Shown here piece after piece: positions 1-10,529 of a stretch of DNA of 64,000 nucleotides. Position numbers and translations under genes: made by a program. This stretch comes from Cordylochernes scorpioides (lineage: Eukaryota; Arthropoda; Arachnida; Pseudoscorpiones; Chernetidae). The notes under the pieces were generated by a model. It was given only the letters and a program-made list of their open reading frames with translations. It did no database searches and had not been told where the DNA came from. The stretch spans positions 28,096,801-28,160,800 of the forward strand of contig CP092865.1 of assembly GCA_030710605.1 (NCBI GenBank), given 5' to 3'. Positions within the stretch are counted from its first letter, which is position 1, and every line of letters starts with the position of its first letter.

Positions 1-785
1 AATTTTAAATAACTTAAATTTCTTTAAACACGTTTATATGTAGTTATATTTTAAATATAGTTTATTCTAAATAATCCATATTTATCGTAAAAATGTATAC
101 ATTAGAAATATTTTAGTAATGAATACATATAATTTGTGTACGCTTTTAATTTGTTGAAAGCAAATTTATAAATCGATTTTTTTTAATAATGAGCTATATA
201 TAACCATCTTTATATTTATATATATAAAAAAAAGAAATAAATAAATCATTTTAAAAAATAAAAACACACAAGGAAGTACTCGTCCCTAACATATTTTAAA
301 TTTCATTCAAATTTAAAATAAATGTTATACCATATTTTGTAAAAATACGCCAATAATATATTTAATATATAATATATATATTTTAAAAATAGTTAAAAAA
401 TTTAAAAATTGTTATTAGCCAATCTATATGTTTGCGTATTACAAAAATTAATAAACGACTAGATATAGTTTTTTTTTTTTTTTTTTTAAATATGTAATGA
501 ATGTGCGTGAATGTATATTAAATAAAATCGAATAAGATTGTATTTTCAGGAAAATGTGAAGTTGAGGAAGGGTTCGTCTGGAGGAAAATTTGCCTGAATT
601 TAGTGAATATACTAAAAACTTTTAAACGATATTGAATGTTTTAAAAATTAATAACAAATATCCCAATATTTATTAAATGAATTATTTTCCTTAATATATA
701 TTTTTATTCTGTAATTTTTTATGAATCATTTATTCCCCAATATACACCAGATTTATTATTATTTCATTATTTCTACTTTTATTTA
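1..785. other. AT-rich DNA left of the Gypsy element
   Basis: Very AT-rich DNA with a T run near 471-487 and no long frame. The only coding-like piece is the short acceptor-plus-frame at 550-635, listed separately. No other repeat family of this window is visible here. Confidence 0.7.
550..635 (+). other. possible terminal exon or pseudo-exon
   Basis: A pyrimidine-rich run ending in TTTTCAG (543-549) is followed by a 28-codon frame that closes at a TGA (633-635). The translation has two cysteines and a Glu-rich start (KCEVEEGFVWRKIC and onward). Base composition is less AT-rich than the flanks. I do not recognise the protein, the piece is short, and no upstream exon lies in the window. It could be the last exon of a gene to the left, or chance. 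Confidence 0.2.
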
Positions 786-790
786 GAAAA
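786..790. repeat. target site duplication, left copy
   Basis: GAAAA directly precedes the 5' LTR and is repeated directly after the 3' LTR at 5479-5483. A 5-bp duplication fits Ty3/Gypsy integration. Confidence 0.9.
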
Positions 791-971
791 TGTTTGGGAC
801 TAAATATATATATATTCTATTAATCTGTAAATAAATATATATCATCATTATAAACAATAATAATCACCTGTAAGATGTAAACAACGTGTTGATGTAAAAA
901 TATCTGTTTAAAGTATAATAAACAATTTATACAAATCATATTCTTAATTATCAAAATATAAACACCAAACA
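791..971 (+). repeat. 5' LTR of the Gypsy element
   Basis: A 181-bp LTR running TG to CA. It contains TA-rich TATA-like sequence near its start and AATAAA-type polyadenylation signals, as expected for a combined promoter and terminator. It aligns end to end with 5298-5478 with no difference that I can see. Confidence 0.95.
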
Positions 972-986
972 TGGTGTCAGAAGTGG
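972..986 (+). promoter_or_regulatory. primer binding site, tRNA-Leu type
   Basis: TGGTGTCAGAAGTGG starts directly after the 5' LTR. It is complementary to the 3' end of animal tRNA-Leu(CAA) (CCACTTCTGACA plus CCA), so this tRNA likely primes minus-strand synthesis. Confidence 0.85.
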
Positions 987-1197
987 TTATTTTCAAATTA
1001 TAAAATGTTGGTGCGAATTACGTAGTTTGTCGAATGCGCGTGAGTACTAATATTCGAATTTGATTGTTTGAAAATTTTGAATTTGGAAATGTAAAATTAC
1101 ATTTTTATATAATAATAATTTTCTAATCTTTTGAGTAACACTATATCTCGTAATATCTATATATGTTAATGTCTAATATAAAATAAAATATTTCAAG

Positions 1198-4100
1198 ATG
1201 TCAAATATTCCTGTACCAGCACCAATATTAATAAATAGCCAGGCGGCAGAAAATTGGAGGTTTTTTAAAAGCCAATGGGACAATTATCAGGTGGCTACTG
1301 AATTAAATAAGAAAGATAATAATGTTATAAGAGCAACATTCCTATCACTCATTGGAAAAGATTGTTTCAACGTATTTTTGAATCTGGACTTGAAAGAAGA
1401 TGAAAAGAATAGCCTACCTAAGATTATTGAAGCATTGGATAATCATTTTACTCCACAAAAGAATGTCATATACGAACGGTATATTTTTAATACATCGAAT
1501 CAAGAAGAAAACGAAGGTATTGATAGCTACACAAATCGATTAAGAGGACTAGCTAGCTCTTGTGAATATGATATACTAACAGAAGAACTAATCAGAGATA
1601 GAATAGTATTGGGAATCAAAGATAATAGAGTCAGAAAAAAATTGCTAATGGAACCAAAACTAAACTTATCTTCGGCTATCGACATATGCAGGACAGCTGA
1701 GGTCACGGAACAACAGATAACCAAGTTGACTGGCCAAGAATCAGAAGACGTGAAGTGGAACAGAAAATATGAACGAAAAAAGGAAGCGACCAAAGCTACA
1801 AATGAAACATTTGAAGACATAATTAATTGTCGTTACTGTGGGTCGAAACATAGGAAGGCTTCATGTCCTGCGTATGGTAAGATATGCACATGGTGCAACA
1901 GAAAAAATCATTTCTCAAAAGTATGCAGATTTAGAATTCAAAACCCAAAACAGATGAACGTTAGAGCAATTCAAGAACAGGATGAATCATCAGATGAAGC
2001 TGTACTTCAACTAAGAAGACATTATGCAGCTGGAAATATCAAAAAACATAAATGGATGGTAAAATTATTATTTGAAACAGCCAATCAAACTGTGCCACTG
2101 GAATGCCAATTAGACTCGGGATCCACTTGTAACATCATGAGCCTAGACGATTACAGGTGGGTCATGCAAGAAAGAAGCAATAACTTGGACATATCCAATG
2201 CAAGGCTTGAAAATTTTGGTGGAGTCATCCTGAAGCCAGTAGGTCAGAAATATCTCGATTGCTATTTTAAAGAAAAGAAATATAATTTACTCTTTCAGAT
2301 TGTGAACATTAATCAAAAACCTTTGTTATCAGCCAAAACAATAGAAGACCTCAACCTTGTAACGAAGCATGATGCGGTTTACCACCTTGCAAATTCATCT
2401 TGTTCTCGAGCAGAATCAATTATCAATAAATATGAGGATGTATTCAAAGGCCTAGGAATGTTACCAAAAGAATATCATATTGAAATTGAGAAAGAAGCTA
2501 CACCAGTGCAACAACATCCGAGAAGAATTCCAATTGGTTTGAAGGCAGAATTTAAGAGAAAGCTGGATGATCTTGAAGGAAGAGGCATTATTGAAAGAGT
2601 GCAGAAATCCTCTTCATGGATAAGCAACTTGGTCCTTGTAAAGAAACAAAATAAACTTAGAGTATGCCTAGATCCAAGAGACCTAAACAAAGTGATTAAA
2701 AGACCTCATTTTCAAATTCCGACCATAGACGAAATACTGCCAAGTTTAAATAATGCTAAGATTTTCACTGTCATTGATGCTAAAGATGGTTTTTGGCAAG
2801 TAAAACTTGATAGCCAAAGTAGTGATTTGACTACATTTTGGACGCCGTTTGGCAGGTATAAATGGCTTCGAATGCCCTTTGGAATTTCAGCTGCCCCAGA
2901 AGAATTTCAGAGACGTCTACATGAAGTGATTGAAGGCCTTGAAGGCGTAGAAGTAATAGCTGATGACATTTTGGTTTTTGGTAAGGGGAACACCACTGAA
3001 GACGCTATCAGAGATCATAACATCAAATTAGAACAGTTATTGAAGCGAGCACGAGAAAGAAATTTAAAATTTAACAAAGACAAAATTCGATTGTGTTCAA
3101 ATCATGTCAATTACATGGGACACATTTTGTCTGATGAGGGTCTTAGACCTGATCCTGGAAAAGTGGAGGCGATAAAGGCTATGTCCAGACCCCAAAATGT
3201 AAGAGAAATACAACAATACCTAGGTTGTATCAATTATTTAACGAAATTTCTGCCCAGACTTTCTGAGGTTGTACAACCACTGAGAGTTTTAACTCAAAAG
3301 TGCATGTCATGGAGTTGGAGTGAGCCTCAAGAACAGGCATTTATGTTATCAAAAGAACTGGTTACTCAAGCTCCCGTGCTAAAATATTTCGATCCAAGTC
3401 TGCCTGTGACAATACAAAGTGATGCCAGTGACAAAGGTCTAGGAGCAGTTCTCTTACAAGAAGAACAGCCTGTTGCATATGCATCGAAAGCATTAACAAA
3501 CACAGAAACTCGATACGCTCAAATTGAAAAAGAGTGTCTATCAATAGTATTTGCCTGCGAACATTTCTATCAATACATTGCAGGAGGCACCAAGGTTCAT
3601 ATAGAGACAGATCATAAACCTCTTGAGAATATATTTAAAATGTATATTCACCAAGTTCCAAAAAGATTACAAAGAATGCTTCTAAGATTGCAGCGATATA
3701 ATTTAGAGGTCAAGTATAAACCTGGAAAGCAAATGTATATATCAGATTGTCTGTCAAGGAAATATCTAATGAAGACAGGTGATAGAAATGAGCTTAATTT
3801 TGAAGTATATCTAAATGATGACAAAAGCATTTATCAAGAAATTGAAAATATAAAATTGATTGAATTTGTTAATATCTCGACAGCAACGGCAGAACAAATA
3901 AGACAACAGAATTGTAAAGATCAAACAATGCAAGTGCTTGTCAACCTAATCAGAAAAGGGTGGCCTAAAAGCAAATATAAAGTTCCTAGGGAGGCCATGG
4001 AATATTGGAAATTTAGAGATGAACTGACCGAACAAGATGGGATAATTTACAAAGGACAAAAAGTAATAATACCAAAAACATTACGATCAGAGCTACTCAA

Positions 4101-5202
4101 CCGAGTTCACGCCAGCCATCATGGAGTAGCAGCAACGCTGGCCAAAGCTCGACAAGCAATTTTTTGGCCCGGGATGAATCAATCTATAAAAGAAACAGTT
4201 GAGAAGTGCAAGGCCTGTCTAGCTTATCAACCAAACCAAACAAAAGAAACCCTTATGTGCCATGAAACTCCCATTTTACCATGGAATAAAATCGGAATGG
4301 ATATTTTCTCAGTAGAGACGACTCAATATCTTATCACTGTAGATTATTATTCCAGCTTTTGGGAACTAGATATGCTAGAACATACTACTTCAGAATCCAT
4401 AATCGAATGCTGTAAAAAGAATTTCAGCCGACATGGAATACCTGAAACACTAATAACAGATAACGGACCGCAATTCATTAGCCGTGAATTTCAAAAATTT
4501 CTAAAAACATGGAAAGTAGTGCAAATTACCAGCTCACCGTATCATAGTCAATCAAATGGCAAGGCGGAGTCAGCAGTCAAATCTGCAAAGATGCTTGTTA
4601 AAAAAGCTAAACATGAGCAAGAAGATTTGTGGCTTGCCATTCTAGAATGGCGGAACACCCCATTAAAAGATCTTGGATTCAGCCCAAATCAGGCTCTTAT
4701 TTCCAGGAGAACACAAACCCTGATTCCTATTCATAAAAACTTGTTAAAACCAGAAGTTCAACTTAATGTTTATGAGAAAATAGAAAAAAGAAAAACAGAA
4801 ATGAAAAATCTATATGATAAACAGGCAAGGGACTTAACCAAATTGAACCCAGGACAAAGTATAAGTGTCAAATTGAAAGAAAAAGATAAGTGGAGGATGG
4901 GTAAATGCATCTCTGCCCAAGATCCTCGATCGTATATAGTTGAAGTTGATGGTCATGAATACAGAAGAAATAGAAGAGACATTAGAACTTTACCATCAGG
5001 CTTAAACCTTAATGAAGAGTACACGGACCAAAACCCACAGGGTGAAGATTTTGAGCCAAATAAAAATAAAGTAGATCCGATCTGTGAATCCTCCACTTCA
5101 ATGGAAACACCCCGTTCCACCGACTCAGGCCCACGGAGGACAAGATCTGGTCGACCAATCCGAACACCATCAAGATACAGCGACTATGTTCTGGACTCTT
5201 AA
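1198..5202 (+). CDS. Gag-Pol polyprotein of Ty3/Gypsy element
   Basis: One 1334-residue frame encodes all retrotransposon functions with no frameshift or stop between gag and pol. Order: Gag (about 1-290) with two zinc knuckles (C211-C214-H218-C223 and C230-C233-H238-C243); aspartic protease with DSG at about 306-308; reverse transcriptase (about 440-630) with the catalytic pair D589-D590 in an IADD context, where many families have YxDD; RNase H with D742, an E777/E779 pair and D805; integrase with an H971/H974-C1004-C1007 zinc finger and the triad D1035, D1088, E1124 (35 residues between the last two); then a basic tail with an RRTRSGR motif. No chromodomain is seen. The ATG lies 211 bp after the PBS and starts the frame. 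All the catalytic residues I looked for are present, so the protein looks competent; activity is inferred. Confidence 0.96.
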   Translation: MSNIPVPAPILINSQAAENWRFFKSQWDNYQVATELNKKDNNVIRATFLSLIGKDCFNVFLNLDLKEDEKNSLPKIIEALDNHFTPQKNVIYERYIFNTSNQEENEGIDSYTNRLRGLASSCEYDILTEELIRDRIVLGIKDNRVRKKLLMEPKLNLSSAIDICRTAEVTEQQITKLTGQESEDVKWNRKYERKKEATKATNETFEDIINCRYCGSKHRKASCPAYGKICTWCNRKNHFSKVCRFRIQNPKQMNVRAIQEQDESSDEAVLQLRRHYAAGNIKKHKWMVKLLFETANQTVPLECQLDSGSTCNIMSLDDYRWVMQERSNNLDISNARLENFGGVILKPVGQKYLDCYFKEKKYNLLFQIVNINQKPLLSAKTIEDLNLVTKHDAVYHLANSSCSRAESIINKYEDVFKGLGMLPKEYHIEIEKEATPVQQHPRRIPIGLKAEFKRKLDDLEGRGIIERVQKSSSWISNLVLVKKQNKLRVCLDPRDLNKVIKRPHFQIPTIDEILPSLNNAKIFTVIDAKDGFWQVKLDSQSSDLTTFWTPFGRYKWLRMPFGISAAPEEFQRRLHEVIEGLEGVEVIADDILVFGKGNTTEDAIRDHNIKLEQLLKRARERNLKFNKDKIRLCSNHVNYMGHILSDEGLRPDPGKVEAIKAMSRPQNVREIQQYLGCINYLTKFLPRLSEVVQPLRVLTQKCMSWSWSEPQEQAFMLSKELVTQAPVLKYFDPSLPVTIQSDASDKGLGAVLLQEEQPVAYASKALTNTETRYAQIEKECLSIVFACEHFYQYIAGGTKVHIETDHKPLENIFKMYIHQVPKRLQRMLLRLQRYNLEVKYKPGKQMYISDCLSRKYLMKTGDRNELNFEVYLNDDKSIYQEIENIKLIEFVNISTATAEQIRQQNCKDQTMQVLVNLIRKGWPKSKYKVPREAMEYWKFRDELTEQDGIIYKGQKVIIPKTLRSELLNRVHASHHGVAATLAKARQAIFWPGMNQSIKETVEKCKACLAYQPNQTKETLMCHETPILPWNKIGMDIFSVETTQYLITVDYYSSFWELDMLEHTTSESIIECCKKNFSRHGIPETLITDNGPQFISREFQKFLKTWKVVQITSSPYHSQSNGKAESAVKSAKMLVKKAKHEQEDLWLAILEWRNTPLKDLGFSPNQALISRRTQTLIPIHKNLLKPEVQLNVYEKIEKRKTEMKNLYDKQARDLTKLNPGQSISVKLKEKDKWRMGKCISAQDPRSYIVEVDGHEYRRNRRDIRTLPSGLNLNEEYTDQNPQGEDFEPNKNKVDPICESSTSMETPRSTDSGPRRTRSGRPIRTPSRYSDYVLDS

Positions 5203-5283
5203 GTCATTATTTACTCTCTTATATCTCTTTTATACACACATTAGTTATATAGCTATTATCTCATATACACTATCTTTTGTTTT

Positions 5284-5297
5284 AAAAAATAGGGAGA
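5284..5297 (+). promoter_or_regulatory. polypurine tract
   Basis: AAAAAATAGGGAGA ends exactly where the 3' LTR begins. This is the expected plus-strand primer position. Confidence 0.85.
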
Positions 5298-5478
5298 TGT
5301 TTGGGACTAAATATATATATATTCTATTAATCTGTAAATAAATATATATCATCATTATAAACAATAATAATCACCTGTAAGATGTAAACAACGTGTTGAT
5401 GTAAAAATATCTGTTTAAAGTATAATAAACAATTTATACAAATCATATTCTTAATTATCAAAATATAAACACCAAACA
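5298..5478 (+). repeat. 3' LTR of the Gypsy element
   Basis: 181-bp copy of 791-971 with the same termini. It is followed at 5479-5483 by GAAAA, the right copy of the target duplication. Confidence 0.95.
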
Positions 5479-5483
5479 GAAAA

Positions 5484-6604
5484 TATCAAAGATCCATGTT
5501 TGGTGTTTTACACTCTTTATTGTGGCTTGAAATTTACAATAATGGCTCATTTTAGACATTTTATTAACTTGTAAATAAACATTATTTGAAACAAGATAAA
5601 TAAGATATTGTAAGAATTGATTTTTTAAAAAATAATCGGACTAACCACTGCTCAAAGGTTTAATATATAAAATAACATAAATATGAAACACTAGTTTTTG
5701 AAAAAATAAAAACAAAAAATAAGAATGACTAGAAGTCAAGGTGAAATTGAAAAAAATTGATAGATGTATATATAATAACAACAATACCAAATTGTCAAGT
5801 TCAAAAAAGATTAATTTCTATAATTATTTTATGTCGAAAATGTGGCTCATAGATTGAACAAATACCTAGATTAAATTGATATAAAATAACATTGGTAATT
5901 TGCATGTAATCAATTTTACACACTACATATGAATATTAAAAAGAGAATTATTTAAATTAATCAAACTATTGTAGATTAATTTTTATTGTAATGTATACAG
6001 GGAGAAATTCTATTAAAAAATATTTAATGTAAAAATCTGTATAACATAAATCTCTATAATTTGACCTCTATTATAATGAATTTTTTTTCTATAAATTAAT
6101 CCTATATTGAAATGCTCTCTATAACAAAACTTTATAATATCCTCTATAACTTGACCCTATAAAATGAAAAGTTTCCTATAACTTAATCCTATAATGTAAA
6201 ACTTTCTATAACAAAACTATAATAAAAAATTCTATAACATGAATTTTACTTTTCATACCAATCAATAAAATTTATATATAAACACGTGTATATGTACAGT
6301 ATATTGACACTATATATAAAAGTTGAAATGAAAGCATGTTCAGGTCCCATTAAATTTGTTTTTAAAGTTTTCGTTATTTATTAATCTCTTTAATGAAATA
6401 TCTTCAGAGAGGTCAATCTATTTTAAAAATCGAATGTCCTGAATAATTTTAATTAGGTTAAAAAGCTAGGAGGCCGTTAATCAGGTCACAACCCTTAGTT
6501 GAAGGAAATGATACACCAAATTTCCCTATCATTCTAACGACCTCTAAGATATTGAAGGATCACCATTAATCCACTACACTTGAATTGATTGTTCGATATA
6601 TGGA
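5484..6604. other. AT-rich intergenic DNA
   Basis: No supported gene. Between about 6000 and 6250 short degenerate units of the type CTCTATAA / CCTATAACTT recur on a roughly 25-45 bp scale. This may be a decayed pogo-type MITE or a very degenerate tandem repeat. The rest shows nothing recognisable. Confidence 0.5.
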
Positions 6605-6894
6605 TATTAATCATTGACACAGACGTACAATAGATAGGGTCTTATGATCATTCGATGAGGCAAATCGATAATAGATCAATCTTGTTACGTTGTTGTTGTT
6701 GTTGTTGTGTACAATGAAGAGCCTCATATGTATCCATGCATCTTTATCACAGCAGTCGCAATGGAGATACATGGAGACATCTGAGGCTCTTCATTGGACA
6801 CAACAACAACAATGTAACAAGATTGATAGATTATCGATTTGCCTCATCGAATGATCATAAGACCATATCTATTGTACGTCTGTCAATGATTAAT
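6605..6894. repeat. 290-bp imperfect palindrome containing two LINE 3' ends
   Basis: The left arm (from about 6605) and right arm (to about 6894) are inverted copies of each other. Each arm contains, nearest the centre, about 70 bp of the jockey-like LINE tail found at 35.1 and 52.7 kb. The left copy reads on the minus strand and the right copy on the plus strand, so the 3' ends with their GTT/CAA repeats point outward. Homology continues about 90 bp past the LINE ends into flanking DNA. A locus carrying a LINE tail was therefore duplicated in inverse orientation. Confidence 0.8.
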
Positions 6895-8709
6895 GTCTTC
6901 TTATTACGTATATTCTTATATCCTATTATTTCAGTATCGTATGGTATTCCAGAAATTAATGACCAATTGAGTCATGAATATTTTCAATGATATGTTTAAC
7001 TCATTTAAATAAGATACACTATGTATATAGGGTCATTGCAATCGTAGTAAATGGAAAGATTATTTGCAAATGGATGCCACAAAAAGGGAGGAAATTTTCA
7101 GTGATATATAGTTTTCTTTCTAAATGACAAATTTCTTTATGAAGAACTGAAGATGAAAAATGTTGGGAGGGCCTAACTCATCAGTGATTAACTCTCTGCA
7201 GGTTCATCAATTTAATCTACTATACCCCTCTATAGTTATTATACTGTTCATTCTGTTTATATAGTCTGTATTTGAAGGCTTATTATTGGTGATGGTATTT
7301 ATTGAAATTCTGAATACTATATACGATATCATAACTCTCTCTTCACGTGAATGGACAACATTTCATTTCTGTTTTTAAAAATCTTAAATCTTAATTATAT
7401 GTGTGCCATCTAAACATACTCAAAATATTTTTAGTATAACCTAATTTCAGATTAAAGAAAAATTCAAAATAGTAAAGAATTATGTTAATAAAAAATCTCT
7501 CATAGAATAATTTAAATCGCATAAGATTTACGTTATACAAAGTGAGATTTAGTTTAACAATCGTCTGTATATAAACAAGGCATGAAATCTGTATTGTTTA
7601 TTCTTCACAGAATCAACAATTAAAAAAAGCTAGCTGTTTTGATAATTAAAGAGGTCAACTTCCTATTTATTTAACCTTCACGCCTTTCCTCTCTTTTTTC
7701 TATAACTATTTTTCATACTCTATGAAGAAACGAATATTTATCATCATATTTTGCCTGGCAAGATTCCAAAAATGTCAAGTGTTATTTACTGACTTGATAA
7801 TTGCATTTTTTTTTTCGATCTGGCATTCCAGGAATGTATCTACGATTGTAATTTTTCTTTTATATATATACACGTCGGAACTTTAAAAATATTTTAATAT
7901 TTATATTTAATTCTAAAGTGTGATTAAATATAATGTTTCGAGTTTTAATATGTGAGATCAAGTTGCAATTAACCATTCAAAATATCCACTCAAAATATTT
8001 TAGATAATTTTGTTGTTGAAAATATTAATTACTAAAAGGGTAAGACTATGAAATTTTATATGCTTAAATATTTACATATATCTATATATATTAACCTAAT
8101 ATGTTAATTTATAAGGCAATAACAGGCCATCAATATAATAAATAAAATTATTAAGCACGAATCTTATCAAATAAAACAAACACTTTTTCTGTCTATACTG
8201 CGAAGAAAAAATATTGTGAGACTTTTCTCATCAGTGATTTTTTTAATCACAGTAAAGACAGTAGAAACTTTTATTTTATTTGAAAAAGATAAAATCATAC
8301 ATAATAGTTTTAATTTATATAATATTAATTTACAGACGATATATTCAAAAAGTAAATTTAAAATTTTACAAATTCACAGAATATTTTGCCGTGTCATGAG
8401 TTCTTCTCAAAAAAGTGGCTAACCATCAAAGAAGATGGGGTGTGAACAACCTAGGTTATAATTTTGTGGAATTTAGAGACTTAAAATGAACGCCAAAACG
8501 ACATAAAAGCTGTGACGATAGCTAGTGGACAAAATGACACGTGTAGTGGACCTAAATTATAGAGGACAGGTTAGTTCCGCATTTAGACCGGTGATTAGGT
8601 GTTGGGCTAGCAGTACAAGGCTGCCATCTCAAGTTCTATACTACAGAAGGTCTAGACAAAATCTAGTACTAGATAAAACCTTCAAATTATAAATACTACA
8701 TAAGGTTAT
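6895..8709. other. AT-rich intergenic DNA with one short dispersed repeat
   Basis: No supported gene. About 7163-7245 is a copy of a short dispersed repeat (core GGGAGGGCCT) also present near 22.70, 49.14 (inverted) and 56.45 kb. The rest is anonymous; the short frame at 8216-8422 has no coding character. Confidence 0.55.
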
Positions 8710-9290
8710 AAAATAAAACTTCCAGGGCTAAGTTCTTGTTCAACTTTTATTTTCAAGCTTTCAGACTTGCCAGTCCTTCAACAGGAGTATCATGTTAATA
8801 AATTAATGATAAATACTATTTTTATATACAAATTATTATTTACATATTTTAAATATTTATGATATTGAAAGGGAGACAAAATTTATATTACATTCTTTGT
8901 GTGTTAAAAACAATTTTATGAAAATATACGTACATGGTGGTGCATACGTGCTGGTTGAACGATAGCTCGAATTAAATTGAATAAATTCGTGAACTATTGT
9001 GTTATATATAGAAGAGTGCCTACATCTATGGGATAGTATTTGTCCATATTGTTTTGTATGTTTCTGATATTTCAATGCATCTGTTTATGCTTTTTTGCTG
9101 TTTGGTTATCATAGATTCTATTAAAAGTGGTATTTACTATGGATATTGTCATAATACACTATGAGTTGAGATAAGTTAAATGTATAGCCTGTTTCTTTTA
9201 TGTGTTGAACTATTAAAGATCTTGGATCGCTATTGTTAATATTCCTATTATTTTCAGCTATTCTATTATGAACATAAGGTTGAGAGAGTA
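8710..9290 (-). mobile_element. Penelope-like retroelement fragment (C-terminal endonuclease end)
   Basis: Homologous over about 500 bp to 40.06-40.64 kb. Minus-strand translation, broken by stops, gives VHNRIAENN then QHIKETGYTFNLSQ. This resembles the region after the GIY-YIG core of Penelope-like polyproteins (a Hx[KL]ETGH-type motif). Coding homology runs from about 9270 down to about 9000; the rest, to 8710, is downstream sequence that includes a hammerhead-like CTGTTGA - hairpin - GAAAG motif (8757-8784, minus strand). This is a dead fragment. The family assignment rests on motif recognition only. Confidence 0.6.
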
Positions 9291-9470
9291 TATTCATGTA
9301 CCTAGAAAGGCATCTCTATCTTTGATTATACATCAGAACGAGGCATTATGTTCATAACTCTAGTAAAAAACTTTACTAGTGGTGATGAAGAATTCTCTAG
9401 AACACCATTTTGGAAAATTAAGACCAAAGACATCCTGCATACCATAGTTTCCTTAATTAAGTTTTCCTGT

Positions 9471-9702
9471 ATTTCATATTACCAACAACAACAACAAAAG
9501 CCTTTATTGAGGACCTCTCGTCCTATATAGGATTCGCCAGTTTACAGAGTAATTGAAGAGAAGAGAACTAAGAATTACAGAGAGAAACCTATAAGTTAGT
9601 AGGTATAGTATAGTATTTTCTACATTGTGACTATATACAACAGCAGCAACAAGCCTTTTACTGGAATCAAAGTCCCATACAAGATTCGATTTCATATTAC
9701 CA
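9471..9702 (-). mobile_element. short LINE-tail insertion with two tail modules
   Basis: A 14-bp target duplication, ATTTCATATTACCA, sits at 9471-9484 and 9689-9702. The 204 bp between them hold two related 3'-tail modules, each starting with CAA repeats, then GCCTTTTA/T, then a hairpin ending CATACAAGATTCG or similar (near 9485 and 9638). The 3' end is on the left, so the element is on the minus strand. Two tails inside a single duplication suggest a dimeric template. Confidence 0.7.
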
Positions 9703-9736
9703 TTATATATGATTAGCTTTAAAGATTATAATAATA

Positions 9737-9900
9737 CAGTAGAACCTCCCTGTAAAGGACACCTAATTGCAGAGCCAAAGTGTTATTTAGGGAGATGTGT
9801 CCTCGGAGAGTTGCTAAATAGTAAAAATGGTAATTTTACAAATAAAAACTCTCCTTTGTAGAGAGGTGTCCTCTCATGGAGGTTCTACTGCAACAATGTT
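9737..9900 (+). mobile_element. pogo/Tigger-type MITE, family 1, copy A
   Basis: Terminal inverted repeats CAGTAGAACC and GGTTCTACTG bound 164 bp that align throughout with copies at 11373-11715 and 16658-16817. A TA precedes the left end; the right flanking TA is lost. The ends resemble pogo/Tigger termini. There is no coding capacity. Confidence 0.8.
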
Positions 9901-9929
9901 GTTTTTATTACTGGTATTATTACTGTTTT

Positions 9930-10020
9930 TCCTGCATGACCACTACATTTCTGCTCGGAGAATCTGTATAAGACTAAAAGATATTAATAAAGATTTTTGT
10001 TGCTGTCGTATACCATGGTT
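9930..10020 (+). mobile_element. LINE 3' tail fragment
   Basis: The plus strand reads a terminal hairpin (GTATAAGAC then a partner), then AATAAAGATTTTTGTTGCTG. This is the inverse of the tails at 43.07 and 47.99 kb, including the TACATTTCTGCTCGGAGAATC stretch. The body is missing. Confidence 0.65.
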
Positions 10021-10065
10021 TCAGGCTATGGCTCTTATCAGTAAAGGGGCAGCTTCTATTTCATA

Positions 10066-10529
10066 ACATTCTACGATCCTATGGTGCACAACAAAAGGGA
10101 AAGTTGCCTATCTAGTTACATTACAAACACTAAGGTGACAATAAAGTTCTTACCATTTGGTATTTTTAGATAAAAAGGTAATCATTGAACATTTCAAATT
10201 CTTATTGGTCAAAGTAATTTCCATCTGAATCCAGAACCTTTTGCCAATATTCTTTCAGCTTTACATGCCCTGAGATTTCTGCGCAAAATATATATCAAAT
10301 GAAAATGTATTTTTATGAAGTATTCAGTAAATGAATTTTAATTATATTTATTTTAAAATATATTCTTTTTTACACAAGAATACCATCCTCCCGAATGTTT
10401 ACAATTAAAATCTTTTGTAATACAGAAAGATTCGTAATTTTATATCAAGTAAAATTATTAAATATTGAATAATTTGAAAATAATAATTATATTTTGGATA
10501 ATTGAATGGATTTATTATTTATACAATAA
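10066..10529. other. anonymous AT-rich DNA
   Basis: No gene, element end or tandem repeat recognised in this stretch. Confidence 0.5.

Larger units (their letters stand above)
791..5478 (+). mobile_element. complete Ty3/Gypsy LTR retrotransposon (Mag / K02A2.6-like)
   Basis: A 4688-bp element bounded by two 181-bp LTRs (TGTTTGGG at the start, CACCAAACA at the end) and a 5-bp GAAAA duplication. It has a tRNA-Leu type primer binding site, one long Gag-Pol frame and a polypurine tract directly before the 3' LTR. By eye I find no difference between the LTRs, which implies recent insertion. Integrase follows RNase H, which places it in Ty3/Gypsy and not Copia. The fused single frame, paired zinc knuckles and PWNKIGMDIF-type integrase fit the Mag / K02A2.6-like lineage. 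There is no envelope-like frame downstream of pol. Confidence 0.95.

Noticed and set aside
5084-5341. 85-residue frame overlapping the end of Gag-Pol, possible envelope-like gene
   Set aside because: Most of it lies in the Gag-Pol frame and 3' LTR in another phase; no signal peptide or family features.
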